DNA of 64,000 bases from an uncultured Alphaproteobacteria bacterium (GTDB lineage: Bacteria; Pseudomonadota; Alphaproteobacteria; Rhodobacterales; Rhodobacteraceae), in NCBI GenBank assembly GCA_902574225.1, contig CACGMO010000003.1, positions 1 through 64,000 on the forward strand. Direction: 5' to 3'. Positions within the stretch are counted from its first letter, which is position 1; each line of letters begins with the position of its first letter. Of this stretch, positions 7,982 through 16,829 are shown in pieces. Position numbers and translations under genes: made by a program. The notes under the pieces were generated by a model. It searched no databases and was not told where the DNA came from. It saw nothing but the letters and a program-made list of their open reading frames with translations.

Positions 7982-9523
7982 ATGGAAGAGATAAAAAAGC
8001 TTACTCAAGTCCATAAAATTTTAGATTTTCACGTAAAAAAAAACCCAGACAATGTGTCTCTATCTATAGATAGTGTAAGCTATACAAACTCTGAAGTATT
8101 ATCAAAAGTATTATCCCTTGTTGGATTATTAAAAAGAAATAAAGTTACATCTGGCGACCGAATAGCTTTTTTGGCAAAAAATTCTTCTGAATTTATAGAG
8201 CTAATGTACGCTTCATCCATTCTTGAACTTGTTATGGTACCAATAAATTTCAGGCTTGCGTATGAGGAAGTAAAGTTCATTATACAAGACTCTGGATCAA
8301 AAATTCTTATTTTTGGTGATGAATTTAAAGAGCTAGTAGAAAAACTTAATGCCGACAAAACTGACTTACACCTTTCTTTTGGAATAAGTGAACTAAAGAA
8401 TTTATTAAAGTCGAAAAGTCCAGGTGCATTTGATGTATCATTATCTGTAAATAAAGATTCTAAAACCCCACTTTTTCAAATGTATACTTCGGGAACTACA
8501 GGCAATCCCAAGGGCGCTTTGATTTCTCAAAAAGGGATTATGTCTTTAATTACTAATGGAATGAATAACTTAGGGCCATTCGATCCCAACGCTGTTAATC
8601 TTGTTTGTATGCCATTATTTCATATAGCGGGAAGTGCGTGGCTTTTCTTTGGGCTTGCATCAGGATGTAAAAATATTTTATTGGTAGATATAAATCCTGA
8701 GAAGATTTTGGATATTATTGAGAACTATAATGTAGCTACCACCTTGATGGTTCCAGCTGTAATTCAAATGGTAGTTGTGGCTGCTGAAAAAAATAGCAAA
8801 GTACTTAAAAATGTTAAAAACATTGTTTTTGGTGCATCACCAATGGCTATTGATACGTTAAAGCGTGCGCAAAAAATATTTCCAAACTCAAATTTTACTC
8901 ATGTCTATGGAATGACCGAAACAACTGGTATGTTTATGTCCTTGGACCCAAGCGAATTAAAAGCAAACAGAAGGCTAGAATCATGCGGAAAATGTTTCAG
9001 CAACTCAGAGATAAAAATAGTTGATGCCCATAATAATGAAGTTTCTACAAATACTATCGGAGAGATTATATGCCGTACCGATCAAATTATGGATGGCTAT
9101 TTTAATAGAGAACAAGCGAATAACGAGGCAATAAAAGATGGCTGGTTTTACACAGGAGATGCTGGGTATCTCGATGAAGAGGGGTATCTGTTTATCAGAG
9201 ATCGGATAAAAGATCTAATTATAACAGGTGGAGAAAATGTTTATCCTGCAGAAGTTGAAAATGCTTTAATGTTGCAACCTTCCATTATCGATTGTGCTGT
9301 AATTGGGGTTTCAGACCCCAAGTGGGGAGAAGCTGTTATAGCTCTAGTCATCGTTAATAGCGATAATTTTTCAGAGATAGAGGTGAGATCATCTTTGAGG
9401 TCGCAGTTAGCTGGTTTTAAAATACCAAAAACATTTCACGTTGTAGATAGTTTGCCACGAAACGCTGGAGGTAAGATTACAAAACATGTCTTGCGTAAAA
9501 AATATGCATATCTCGGTAAATAA
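7982..9523 (+). CDS. Acyl-CoA synthetase (AMP-forming, ANL superfamily)
   Basis: Cytoplasmic enzyme of 513 residues that activates a carboxylic acid to its CoA thioester through an acyl-AMP. The P-loop YTSGTTGNPKGAL, the VYGMTETTG motif, GWFYTGDAG, the hinge RDRIKDLI and the C-terminal catalytic lysine in GGKITK are intact, so it should be active. The sequence resembles medium/long-chain or aromatic acid ligases; the substrate cannot be read off. The next gene starts directly after its stop codon (TAA then ATG), so the unknown 443-residue protein is probably linked to the same pathway. Confidence 0.92.
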   Translation: MEEIKKLTQVHKILDFHVKKNPDNVSLSIDSVSYTNSEVLSKVLSLVGLLKRNKVTSGDRIAFLAKNSSEFIELMYASSILELVMVPINFRLAYEEVKFIIQDSGSKILIFGDEFKELVEKLNADKTDLHLSFGISELKNLLKSKSPGAFDVSLSVNKDSKTPLFQMYTSGTTGNPKGALISQKGIMSLITNGMNNLGPFDPNAVNLVCMPLFHIAGSAWLFFGLASGCKNILLVDINPEKILDIIENYNVATTLMVPAVIQMVVVAAEKNSKVLKNVKNIVFGASPMAIDTLKRAQKIFPNSNFTHVYGMTETTGMFMSLDPSELKANRRLESCGKCFSNSEIKIVDAHNNEVSTNTIGEIICRTDQIMDGYFNREQANNEAIKDGWFYTGDAGYLDEEGYLFIRDRIKDLIITGGENVYPAEVENALMLQPSIIDCAVIGVSDPKWGEAVIALVIVNSDNFSEIEVRSSLRSQLAGFKIPKTFHVVDSLPRNAGGKITKHVLRKKYAYLGK

Positions 9524-10855
9524 ATGCACATAAATTTAGACTCAAATCAAAAAATAAAAGGATACTATGATAGCCCTTGGCCCGCCGAATGTGGCGGTCC
9601 CAGAAGACAAAAAATACCTAGATCACCTGGATTGAATATTAGCAACGGCGAATATTTATCTCAGAAAACTAGAGCAAATGGTGAATGGAATGTAATGATG
9701 GTTCTTAGAGATCCCGGAGAAGTTTTTTTGATGGGAAACAACCATATTAATTCTACTGAAAAATATGGCTTTTTAGAAAAGATAGATCCTTATTCTTTAG
9801 AATGTATCTCTCGTTCACCTAATTTACCATCTGGAGGCCATACTTGGTGTGGGGGTGTTGTTGTGCATGAAAATGGCTATCTCTATCTCAATAACGGAAA
9901 TTATTGTTATAAGCTGGATCCAGATTGTAAAGTAGTGGCCTCAAAAAAATTACCACAAAATTCTGCATATAACAGTTTCTTGATTATGAAAGATGGAAAC
10001 CTTGTTATGAAAAATATCGAGCATGCATGGGATGCAAAGTCAAAATTTGTTATTTTAGAACCAGAGTTTCTTAATCAGGTTGCAGATGAAGTTGTCATTG
10101 ATGAAAACTCGATGGGTAGAATAGCCATGGATATTGATACACAGGGAACACAATGGATATATGTTCCAGGGCGAGACACTTTCTTTAGATACAAATACGA
10201 AAAGGCAAGCTTGACTTTAGATCAGAGTTGGATGCCAAAATATAGAACACTGAATTATGAGGAGCAGAGTTTTAGTTGGGATAGCTGTATAAGTGACGAC
10301 GGATGTTGGTTTTTAGATAATGGCGATAATAGAGCTAATGTGACTATATTTTCTACAAGACCATTTGGTCAAGACCTTCCAGCTAGAGGGTCTGTTTTTC
10401 AAGGGTTATCATCATCGCCACAAAAATTATTTCGAGTTGATATAAAAAATGATAAAAAATTAGAGGTTGTACAGCCTTTTGATAAACAACGAGGAAGCAT
10501 TTTTAGCCCCCCAGCATTTGATCCCATTCATAAAGTTGCGATAGCGTTTGACACAGGAAATGGCTTGCTAGCGGGTTTGAATTACTCAAAAGATCTGGGT
10601 TTTAAGAAATTATGGGAAAAGCCTACTAGAATTTCTATGCAAATGGTGATGTACAGCGATACGAGGGAGATTGCAGTGAATGACTTTCGTACCGGCTATG
10701 ACAATATTGTCGTTTTCGATACAATTACCGGCGAAGAAAAAGGAAGGGTGCCTACAGAGAGTACGACAGCAAATGGCATGTTTCTTTCTCCTGGTTGGGA
10801 AAGAGACGTTTTTTACTGTTCAATAGGGGCTATTGCTAGAGCCTTTATAGAGTGA
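9524..10855 (+). CDS. Unknown 443-residue protein, probable beta-propeller
   Basis: I do not recognise a named family. The protein is rich in short strand-turn-strand units with aromatic and glycine-rich turns (for example GGHTWCGGVVVHENGYLY, then repeated WDSCISDDGCWFLDNG-like units), a pattern typical of six- or seven-bladed propellers such as SMP-30/PQQ-type enzymes. It has no signal peptide or membrane segment. The ATG follows the stop of the acyl-CoA ligase with no gap, so translation is likely coupled. It may hydrolyse or oxidise a small molecule later or earlier activated by the ligase; this is inference from position only. Confidence 0.62.
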   Translation: MHINLDSNQKIKGYYDSPWPAECGGPRRQKIPRSPGLNISNGEYLSQKTRANGEWNVMMVLRDPGEVFLMGNNHINSTEKYGFLEKIDPYSLECISRSPNLPSGGHTWCGGVVVHENGYLYLNNGNYCYKLDPDCKVVASKKLPQNSAYNSFLIMKDGNLVMKNIEHAWDAKSKFVILEPEFLNQVADEVVIDENSMGRIAMDIDTQGTQWIYVPGRDTFFRYKYEKASLTLDQSWMPKYRTLNYEEQSFSWDSCISDDGCWFLDNGDNRANVTIFSTRPFGQDLPARGSVFQGLSSSPQKLFRVDIKNDKKLEVVQPFDKQRGSIFSPPAFDPIHKVAIAFDTGNGLLAGLNYSKDLGFKKLWEKPTRISMQMVMYSDTREIAVNDFRTGYDNIVVFDTITGEEKGRVPTESTTANGMFLSPGWERDVFYCSIGAIARAFIE

Positions 10856-10893
10856 TAGACTTAAACTCTAATAAGGCAAGAGGGGAGTCCGTT

Positions 10894-11307
10894 ATGGAAC
10901 TTAGTGGAAGATGCTATTGTGGTGATATTCAATATGAAATTAACGGAGAATTGCAAGCTAGTTTCCAATGTCACTGTCGTGAGTGCCAGTATATAACCGG
11001 TGGAAATGCAAATACTGTTATGGTTTTTTCAGAGGATGATTTCCAGTTTACAAAAGGAAAACCCTCGGTCTTCGCCAGAAAAGATTTAGAAACACCAGTT
11101 AAGAGGTTTTTTTGCGATAAGTGTGGAACTGGTTTTGGAAGCATTAGTCCCTCGAGACCAGGCTCATTTATTGTTAAGGTGGGTACTCTTGATACACCTG
11201 AAGTCTTTTCTCCTGATTTCGCAATATTTACTTGTGATATCAAAGACTATCATCACATTCCTGAAGATTTAACTTCCTTTGATAAAAGACCCCCTAAGAA
11301 AAACTAA
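10894..11307 (+). CDS. GFA (CENP-V) family zinc protein
   Basis: A 137-residue protein of the glutathione-dependent formaldehyde-activating family. The zinc-binding cysteines are seen in GRCYCGDIQY, FQCHCRECQY and FFCDKCG. Many members have no proven formaldehyde role; some bind glutathione or act on small electrophiles. I use the ATG at 10894 because AGAGGGGAG lies just before it; a GTG at 10852 that overlaps the previous stop would add 14 residues that lack conservation. It sits in the run containing the acyl-CoA ligase. Confidence 0.86.
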   Translation: MELSGRCYCGDIQYEINGELQASFQCHCRECQYITGGNANTVMVFSEDDFQFTKGKPSVFARKDLETPVKRFFCDKCGTGFGSISPSRPGSFIVKVGTLDTPEVFSPDFAIFTCDIKDYHHIPEDLTSFDKRPPKKN

Positions 11308-11325
11308 ACTATTAATATTACAGGA

Positions 11326-12504
11326 ATGAAAAGTAACTTGGGAGGCTTTGTTCCAGTTCATAGTTTGGGTATAAGTCAGATCGTTGCCTACGGGGCGATG
11401 TTTTATTCTTTTGCGCAAATCAAAGTAGAGTTAGCTGAAAAACTGGGGATGTCCCTCGAGACGACTACCATGATAGTCAGTCTGTCTTTGTTTATAAATG
11501 TACTTATTTCCAGTTATGTTGGTTATTTAATTGATAGATCTGGAGGGTTGCAAGTTCTTTCGACTGGGCTCTTTATTGGATCAATAGGGTTTATCTCGCT
11601 GTATTTTACTGAGGACTTATTAGGATTTTTGTTTTCAATGCTGCTGATAGGAATAAGTTTCAGTTCAGCGACTTACAACGTAGCTTTTAGCACGGCAATT
11701 CAACTAGATGACCAAAACTCACGAAAGAATATTACCATAATTACATTTTATGGCGCTATCGCAAGTTCAGTCTGTTGGTTGTCTATCGGTTTTTTACGCA
11801 ACTATTTTGGGCTGGATTCAATATTTTTGCTTCTGTCATTATCTTTATTTCTAATGGCGGTATATTTTTTTATAAATTTTAACTTTAAAAAGGAAAAGAA
11901 GAAAAATGAGGCTAAAAAACCAATTATAGATCTTGTTCCTTTAAGATTGTCTAAAAAAGAAAAAGTCATAATTACTGTTTTGATGATTTTTGGGTTTACA
12001 GAATATTTAATTTTTTCTACCACTGCGCTGTCATTAATTCAGTTTTTTAACTCAAATTTTAATGATCCTTCAATTGCAATAGTATTAGCGAGTGTATATG
12101 GACCGTTTCAGCTAGTAGGTCGCTTTTTAGAGATGAAGTTTGCCACATTTCTGGATGCTAGACTTACAGGCCTAGTAGCTAGCGCAATTGTACCGTTATC
12201 ATTAATCATAATACTTATACCTAACTTCTATGTATGTATTATCGCTATGGCTCTTTTTGGTATGGGTCATGGCTTGCTGACTGTAACAGGTGGATATGTC
12301 CCAAATTTATTTTTTGAGCCACAAGTTATTGGGAGAGTTAAAGGATACATATGGGCTCCTACTGCCCTGGGGATGGCATGCGCGCCTTTTTTATCGGGAA
12401 TATTTCACGAAAATATGAATAATTTAATTATTTTTTTGTTAGCTTTGTCTGTATGCCCTTTTTTTTCATTGCTCTTTATTTTTAAAATGAAAACAAGGTT
12501 TTAA
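11326..12504 (+). CDS. MFS transporter
   Basis: Inner-membrane protein of 392 residues with about 12 membrane segments in two halves joined by a charged cytoplasmic loop (KKEKKKNEAKK, near residue 190). The N-terminal segment, with GAMFYSFAQIKVEL, resembles the oxalate/formate-antiporter-like and 'YbfB-like' MFS groups, but the substrate is not readable. It starts 18 bases after the GFA gene and the Nudix gene begins 2 bases after its stop, so all three are likely on one transcript. It could import or export the compound handled by the acyl-CoA ligase set. Confidence 0.88.
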   Translation: MKSNLGGFVPVHSLGISQIVAYGAMFYSFAQIKVELAEKLGMSLETTTMIVSLSLFINVLISSYVGYLIDRSGGLQVLSTGLFIGSIGFISLYFTEDLLGFLFSMLLIGISFSSATYNVAFSTAIQLDDQNSRKNITIITFYGAIASSVCWLSIGFLRNYFGLDSIFLLLSLSLFLMAVYFFINFNFKKEKKKNEAKKPIIDLVPLRLSKKEKVIITVLMIFGFTEYLIFSTTALSLIQFFNSNFNDPSIAIVLASVYGPFQLVGRFLEMKFATFLDARLTGLVASAIVPLSLIIILIPNFYVCIIAMALFGMGHGLLTVTGGYVPNLFFEPQVIGRVKGYIWAPTALGMACAPFLSGIFHENMNNLIIFLLALSVCPFFSLLFIFKMKTRF

Positions 12505-12506
12505 AG

Positions 12507-12896
12507 ATGTCTATACATAAAGCGAGCATTAATGTAGTTGCGGCAGTGATTATGAAAAATGATTTATTTCTTATCGCAAACAGAAGTTTTGAAGATAATA
12601 CCCAGGGGATATGGGAGTTTCCAGGGGGAAAAGTCGAAGAAAACGAGACTTTAAATTCTGCTCTGATGAGGGAAATTAAAGAAGAACTTTCTCTGAATAT
12701 CAAAGTTGGTAATATGATAGCAACTATTCACTTGAATAAGACAGATAAAAATATTTATGTCCACTATTATTATGCAATTATATTATCTGGTCAAATCAAT
12801 CTAAATGTTCATTCAGAGTTTAAATGGGTGCCACATACCCAACTGAAAAACTTTACATATATTGATGGTGATAGACATATTTTAAATTATCTCTGA
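12507..12896 (+). CDS. Nudix hydrolase, MutT-like
   Basis: A 129-residue Nudix protein with a complete Nudix box (GGKVEENETLNSALMREI then KEEL). Opening residues INVVAAVIMKNDLFLIANR and the closing helix fit the MutT/8-oxo-dGTP diphosphatase group, which removes oxidised nucleotides from the precursor pool. The length is typical. It begins 2 bases after the MFS gene and is the last gene of the rightward run; the GMC oxidoreductase gene faces it. Confidence 0.9.
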   Translation: MSIHKASINVVAAVIMKNDLFLIANRSFEDNTQGIWEFPGGKVEENETLNSALMREIKEELSLNIKVGNMIATIHLNKTDKNIYVHYYYAIILSGQINLNVHSEFKWVPHTQLKNFTYIDGDRHILNYL

Positions 12897-12962
12897 CCAA
12901 AAAATTTGTAGGGAAGGGTGATTATAGCAATATAACGAAATATATTTATGGTATATGAACAT

Positions 12963-14621
12963 CTAGTTATAAGGAACTAAATTCTCCTTTGGTAATAAAG
13001 GCTTATTCAAAATATGGTCTACTGCTTTTTCGCCTACCATGATGCTCGGGGCGTTGAGGTTTCCATTTGTTATCGAAGGAAAAATTGAAGAATCTGCACA
13101 AAAAAGATTTTCTACACCATTTACTTTGCATTCGGGGGTCACAACCGTTTCTTTATCAGCAGGATCCCCCATTTTGCAGGTACCACAAGGGTGAAATGCT
13201 GACTCAACGCTCGACTTTATGAATTCATCCAACTCTCTATTCGACTTCACTGTTGGCTTTGGTTGAATTTCTTGGCCCGCAAAATCTTTAAAAGCAGGCT
13301 GATCTAGAATATTTCTTGTTATTCTAATTGCATTTCGAAAATCCTTTAGGTCATCAGAGTGACTAAGATAGTTAAACTTTATAGTAGGAGAGTTTTGTGG
13401 ATCTGCATTCTTAATGGCAACAAATCCCCTAGATTTTGACCGCATCGTTCCTACGTGGAACTGAAAGCCATCCCCTCTGTGTGGTGATGATCCATCATAA
13501 TTTATTGCTAGAGGTAAAAAATGATACTGCAGGTTAGGGTATTTTTGTTGTCTATCTGTTTTAAGAAAGCCAAGAGTTTCAAATTGATTTGATGTTCCTA
13601 ACCCTTTTTTGAACATATACCATTGAAAGAAAATTTTAGCTTTTGAAAGTAAGCTAGTATTTCTAAAAAGAGTAACGGGTTGAGTGCATTTCACTTGAAA
13701 ATATAACTCAAGATGATCCTGTAAATTATTTCCAACACCTTTTAAATCCAGAAAAGGTTTTATACCAATGCCCGCAATATGTTTTGAATCTCCTATTCCA
13801 GATCTCTGTAAAATACAGGGATTGCCAATGGAACCAGCGGCTAATATGACACCTCTTTTGCATTGCACAGAAAAAGTTTCAGATTTCTTTTTAAAAATAA
13901 TTCCATTGCATTTATTATTTAAAAACAATAACCTATCAACTAAACATGAAGTCATTATGCAAATGTTTTTTTGTTTTGTTATATTTTTCAAATAGCCTTG
14001 GGCAGTAGACCATCTCTTGCCTTTATATACAGTCATTTCTGCAGCTCCAATGCCTTCTTGCTTATAGCCATTATAATCTTCAGTAAAAGAGTAACCACAT
14101 TGTATAGCTGCATCTGAAAAAACTTTATGCAATACGTTTTTTTGTTCTGCAGTTTTTATACGGATAGGGCCATTTTTTCCTCTCCAAGCTGATTTTCGAC
14201 TTTCACAACACTCCATTTTTTTGAAGTAAGGGAGAACATCTGCAAATGACCAACTTGAGGCCCCTTTGGTGCTCCAATTATCGAAATCTTGAGGATGACC
14301 TCGTACATAAATCATTCCATTGATTGAAGATGATCCACCTAAACCTTTTCCCCTGGGACAGATTAATGATCTTCCATACAAGTTTGGTTCTGGTTCTGCT
14401 CTATAACCCCAGTTATATTTTTTCAAATTCATAGGGTATGATAGAGCCGCGGGCATATCTATAAATACCGATCTGTTTTGTCCCCCGTATTCAATTAATA
14501 GAACTTTCATATTGTTTTCTTGCGCTAGTCTGTATGCTATTGCAGAACCAGAAGAGCCCGCACCTACAACAATATAGTCAAATTCGCCAGCAAAATGCTT
14601 AATATTTTTTTTATCTAAAAT
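12963..14621 (-). CDS. GMC family FAD oxidoreductase, choline dehydrogenase-like
   Basis: FAD enzyme that oxidises an alcohol to an aldehyde (choline dehydrogenase/BetA-like group). The first ATG (14510) would begin inside the FAD-binding fold. In the same frame upstream, without a stop, the sequence encodes FDYIVVGAGSSGSAIAYRLA, the conserved dinucleotide motif, so the gene must start earlier. Between the upstream in-frame stop and this motif there is no ATG, GTG or TTG. The best candidate is ATT at 14621-14619, 9 bases after AAAGGA, giving 552 residues, the normal family length. The catalytic His region HPCGTCKMG and C-terminal NGNLNAPSIM are present. It overlaps the end of the neighbouring gene by 7 bases. 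An assembly indel is the alternative. Confidence 0.85.
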   Translation of the reverse strand: MLDKKNIKHFAGEFDYIVVGAGSSGSAIAYRLAQENNMKVLLIEYGGQNRSVFIDMPAALSYPMNLKKYNWGYRAEPEPNLYGRSLICPRGKGLGGSSSINGMIYVRGHPQDFDNWSTKGASSWSFADVLPYFKKMECCESRKSAWRGKNGPIRIKTAEQKNVLHKVFSDAAIQCGYSFTEDYNGYKQEGIGAAEMTVYKGKRWSTAQGYLKNITKQKNICIMTSCLVDRLLFLNNKCNGIIFKKKSETFSVQCKRGVILAAGSIGNPCILQRSGIGDSKHIAGIGIKPFLDLKGVGNNLQDHLELYFQVKCTQPVTLFRNTSLLSKAKIFFQWYMFKKGLGTSNQFETLGFLKTDRQQKYPNLQYHFLPLAINYDGSSPHRGDGFQFHVGTMRSKSRGFVAIKNADPQNSPTIKFNYLSHSDDLKDFRNAIRITRNILDQPAFKDFAGQEIQPKPTVKSNRELDEFIKSSVESAFHPCGTCKMGDPADKETVVTPECKVNGVENLFCADSSIFPSITNGNLNAPSIMVGEKAVDHILNKPLLPKENLVPYN

Positions 14622-15580
14622 AGTTTTTGATCCTTTAATTCTTTATAAACCACATCGTTCTTAAGTATTTTTTTGTAGTATTCTTCTAACGATTCATTAC
14701 CGTATTCTGGTGTTTTATTAGAGCTATAAGAACCAATTTTTTCATCCCAGAATAACATAGACTCTGTCGCGTAGTAATAAGCAATCTTAAGGAATTCCCT
14801 TAAATCTCGTATTTTTTTTGAGACTATCGATAAGGGGATCAGAGCATAAGTGATCACGAGGAAAAGCTTCGGGGATATATGAGTAATTTTTTTTTCTTTT
14901 TTGCATAGCTCAAATAATAATTCAGCTTGGCGTTTAGGGGAGATGGGTGGACCTGGGCCACCTATTATGTGAATTTTGTTCTCAGAATGACTTCTAGTAA
15001 CAAGTGGGATAATGAATTTGCTTAAATCGCGTGCAGAGATTGGCTTACAAGATGTTAATTCTCCATTACCGAAAATTAAAAAGCTTTTTCCTTTTTTAAC
15101 TCTATCAATCTGTCCAGAGAGACTTTTGAAAAAAGCTGTTGGTCTTATTATTTCATATTCAAGACTTGAATTTTGTAAAAGATCTTCAAAGGCTAATTTC
15201 GCTTTTTGAAATTCTAGCGTAGGCTTCTGAACACATATTGCAGATATAAGAATAAATCTCTTTATACCTACCCTTATAGATAAATCCAAAAAAAATTTAT
15301 TTAGAGAGTATTCAACATTCCATGAATCTGTAATTCCTCCTCTTCTTGAAGCAATACAGGAAATAATAGTAGTTGGTTTTACGCTTAATGTTTCGAGAAA
15401 ACTTTCAACTTCAGAGATATCTACAAAAACAATATTTTTCTTTTTCTCAAGTTTCTTTATGTTTCGTATTGGGCAAATAATCTGAGCCTTTTTTTCTAAC
15501 AAAACTTTCGCAAGAGTTGTGCCTATAAAGCCCGTATACCCTAAAAGTAAAACTTTAGTGTTAACTAAGTCCAAATTCAT
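14615..15580 (-). CDS. Homologue of divinyl (proto)chlorophyllide 8-vinyl reductase (BciA/DVR family)
   Basis: A 321-residue NAD(P)-binding SDR-type protein (Rossmann motif GYTGFIG at residues 14-20). Its C-terminal half has the signature blocks of the 8-vinyl reductase family: GGPGPPISPKRQAELLFEL, then YYATESMLFWDE and TPEYGNESLEEYYKKIL. In phototrophs BciA/DVR reduces the C8 vinyl group of chlorophyllide precursors with NADPH. No other bacteriochlorophyll gene is in this window, so it may be a dispersed BciA of a phototroph or a relative with another substrate. The family call is fairly firm, the reaction is not. It sits between ald and the GMC gene on the minus strand with 17 and -7 base spacing. 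Confidence 0.75.
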   Translation of the reverse strand: MNLDLVNTKVLLLGYTGFIGTTLAKVLLEKKAQIICPIRNIKKLEKKKNIVFVDISEVESFLETLSVKPTTIISCIASRRGGITDSWNVEYSLNKFFLDLSIRVGIKRFILISAICVQKPTLEFQKAKLAFEDLLQNSSLEYEIIRPTAFFKSLSGQIDRVKKGKSFLIFGNGELTSCKPISARDLSKFIIPLVTRSHSENKIHIIGGPGPPISPKRQAELLFELCKKEKKITHISPKLFLVITYALIPLSIVSKKIRDLREFLKIAYYYATESMLFWDEKIGSYSSNKTPEYGNESLEEYYKKILKNDVVYKELKDQKLF

Positions 15581-15597
15581 TTTGAAACCTCAACATT

Positions 15598-16695
15598 TTA
15601 GTTACAGCTTACAGTTTCCAGCAATGCTTCTTTTACCGCGGAATGAGTGATCTGTCCCTTTGAGACATTCAATCCCATCGCTAAATTTTGATCTTGCTCT
15701 AAAGCCTCTAGTCCCAAACTTGCTATTTTTGAAATGTAGTTAGCTGTAACATTATTGAGAGCATAAGATGCTGTCTTAGGCACAGAGCCTGGCATATTTG
15801 CTACGCAATAATGTAAAACACCGTCTTCATAGTAGATCGGATTTTGGTGTGTTGTTGGTTTCGATGTTTCAAAGCATCCACCTTGATCAATAGCAACATC
15901 AACTAAAACAGAATTGTTTTTCATTTTGGATAGAAATGACTTTTCAATTAGTTTTGGAGCGCTTGCACCAGGTATCAATACTGCACCTATCACTAGATCT
16001 GCGTCAACCAGTTGGCTTTTAAGCTCCAGAGGTTCCGAGTAAAGAACCTTAGCTGAGTTACCGAAGATATCATTTAGGTATCTTAATCTTTCAATAGATT
16101 TATCGAAGATTGTTACGTCGGCCCCCACTCCTATTGCCATTTGAGCTGCATTTGTTCCAACCATACCGCCCCCTAAAATTATGACCTTCGCAGGCTTTAC
16201 ACCTGGAACACCAGATATTAAAGAGCCAGGTCCTCCACAGGTCTTTTTTAAGTGATAAGCACCTTCAAAAACAGCTAATCTTCCAGCAATTTCACTCATA
16301 GGTGCTAAAAGGGGTAATGCGCCTTTGTTGTCAGTAATTGTTTCATATGCAACTGCGTGGCATTTTGCATCCATTAAGCCTTTTGCTTGTTTTGGATCTG
16401 CGGCTAAATGAAGGTAAGTGAAAAGAATTTGTTCTTCTTTGAGCATTTTCCATTCAGATTCTTGAGGTTCTTTTACTTTTACGATCATATTGCTGTTTTT
16501 AAAAATTTCTTCAGGTCCATCAACAACTTTTACTCCCACTTTTACATAGTCGTCATCAGTAGCACCAATACCTTCACCGCTATTTTTTTGAACAAGTACA
16601 GTATGATTTTCTTCGATTAATCGTGAAGCAGTTGAGGGTGTAATACCAACCCTATATTCACTTGGTTTAATTTCCTTAGGCACTCCAATTATCAT
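15598..16695 (-). CDS. ald: Alanine dehydrogenase
   Basis: NAD-dependent enzyme interconverting alanine and pyruvate plus ammonium. At 365 residues it matches the family; diagnostic parts are MIIGVPKEIKPSEYRVG at the start, the substrate site around KVKEPQ and FTYLHLAAD, the Rossmann motif GGGMVGTNAA, and VDVAIDQGGC. In taurine users with taurine:pyruvate aminotransferase, Ald regenerates pyruvate; xsc and pta lie 4 kb away, which fits but does not prove that role, and no tpa gene is visible. A strong ribosome site (AAGGGGGG) precedes the ATG. Upstream lies a perfect 18-bp-arm palindrome shared with the divergent peptidase gene. Confidence 0.95.
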   Translation of the reverse strand: MIIGVPKEIKPSEYRVGITPSTASRLIEENHTVLVQKNSGEGIGATDDDYVKVGVKVVDGPEEIFKNSNMIVKVKEPQESEWKMLKEEQILFTYLHLAADPKQAKGLMDAKCHAVAYETITDNKGALPLLAPMSEIAGRLAVFEGAYHLKKTCGGPGSLISGVPGVKPAKVIILGGGMVGTNAAQMAIGVGADVTIFDKSIERLRYLNDIFGNSAKVLYSEPLELKSQLVDADLVIGAVLIPGASAPKLIEKSFLSKMKNNSVLVDVAIDQGGCFETSKPTTHQNPIYYEDGVLHYCVANMPGSVPKTASYALNNVTANYISKIASLGLEALEQDQNLAMGLNVSKGQITHSAVKEALLETVSCN

Positions 16696-16746
16696 TAAAA
16701 CCCCCCTTTAAAAATTATGATTAAGAATATCACAATCCAGAGTGTT

Positions 16747-16785
16747 ACCCAAAGTATTAAAAATATAATTTTTAATACTTTGGGT
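16747..16785. promoter_or_regulatory. Perfect 39-bp palindrome between ald and the M16 peptidase gene
   Basis: Arms ACCCAAAGTATTAAAAAT (16747-16764) and its exact reverse complement (16768-16785) flank a 3-base centre. It lies in the 134-bp gap between two divergent genes, so it is not placed as a terminator for either. It could be an operator for a dimeric regulator, or a cruciform/hairpin in a 5' leader. The symmetry is seen directly; the role is inferred. Confidence 0.6.
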
Positions 16786-16829
16786 GTTATTTAGCTTGTA
16801 TTCGAATTCAAAGGTATTATCTTCCAATC

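Noticed and set aside
16747-16785. The palindrome read as a terminator.
   Set aside because: Both flanking genes are transcribed away from it, so there is no transcript end here to terminate.
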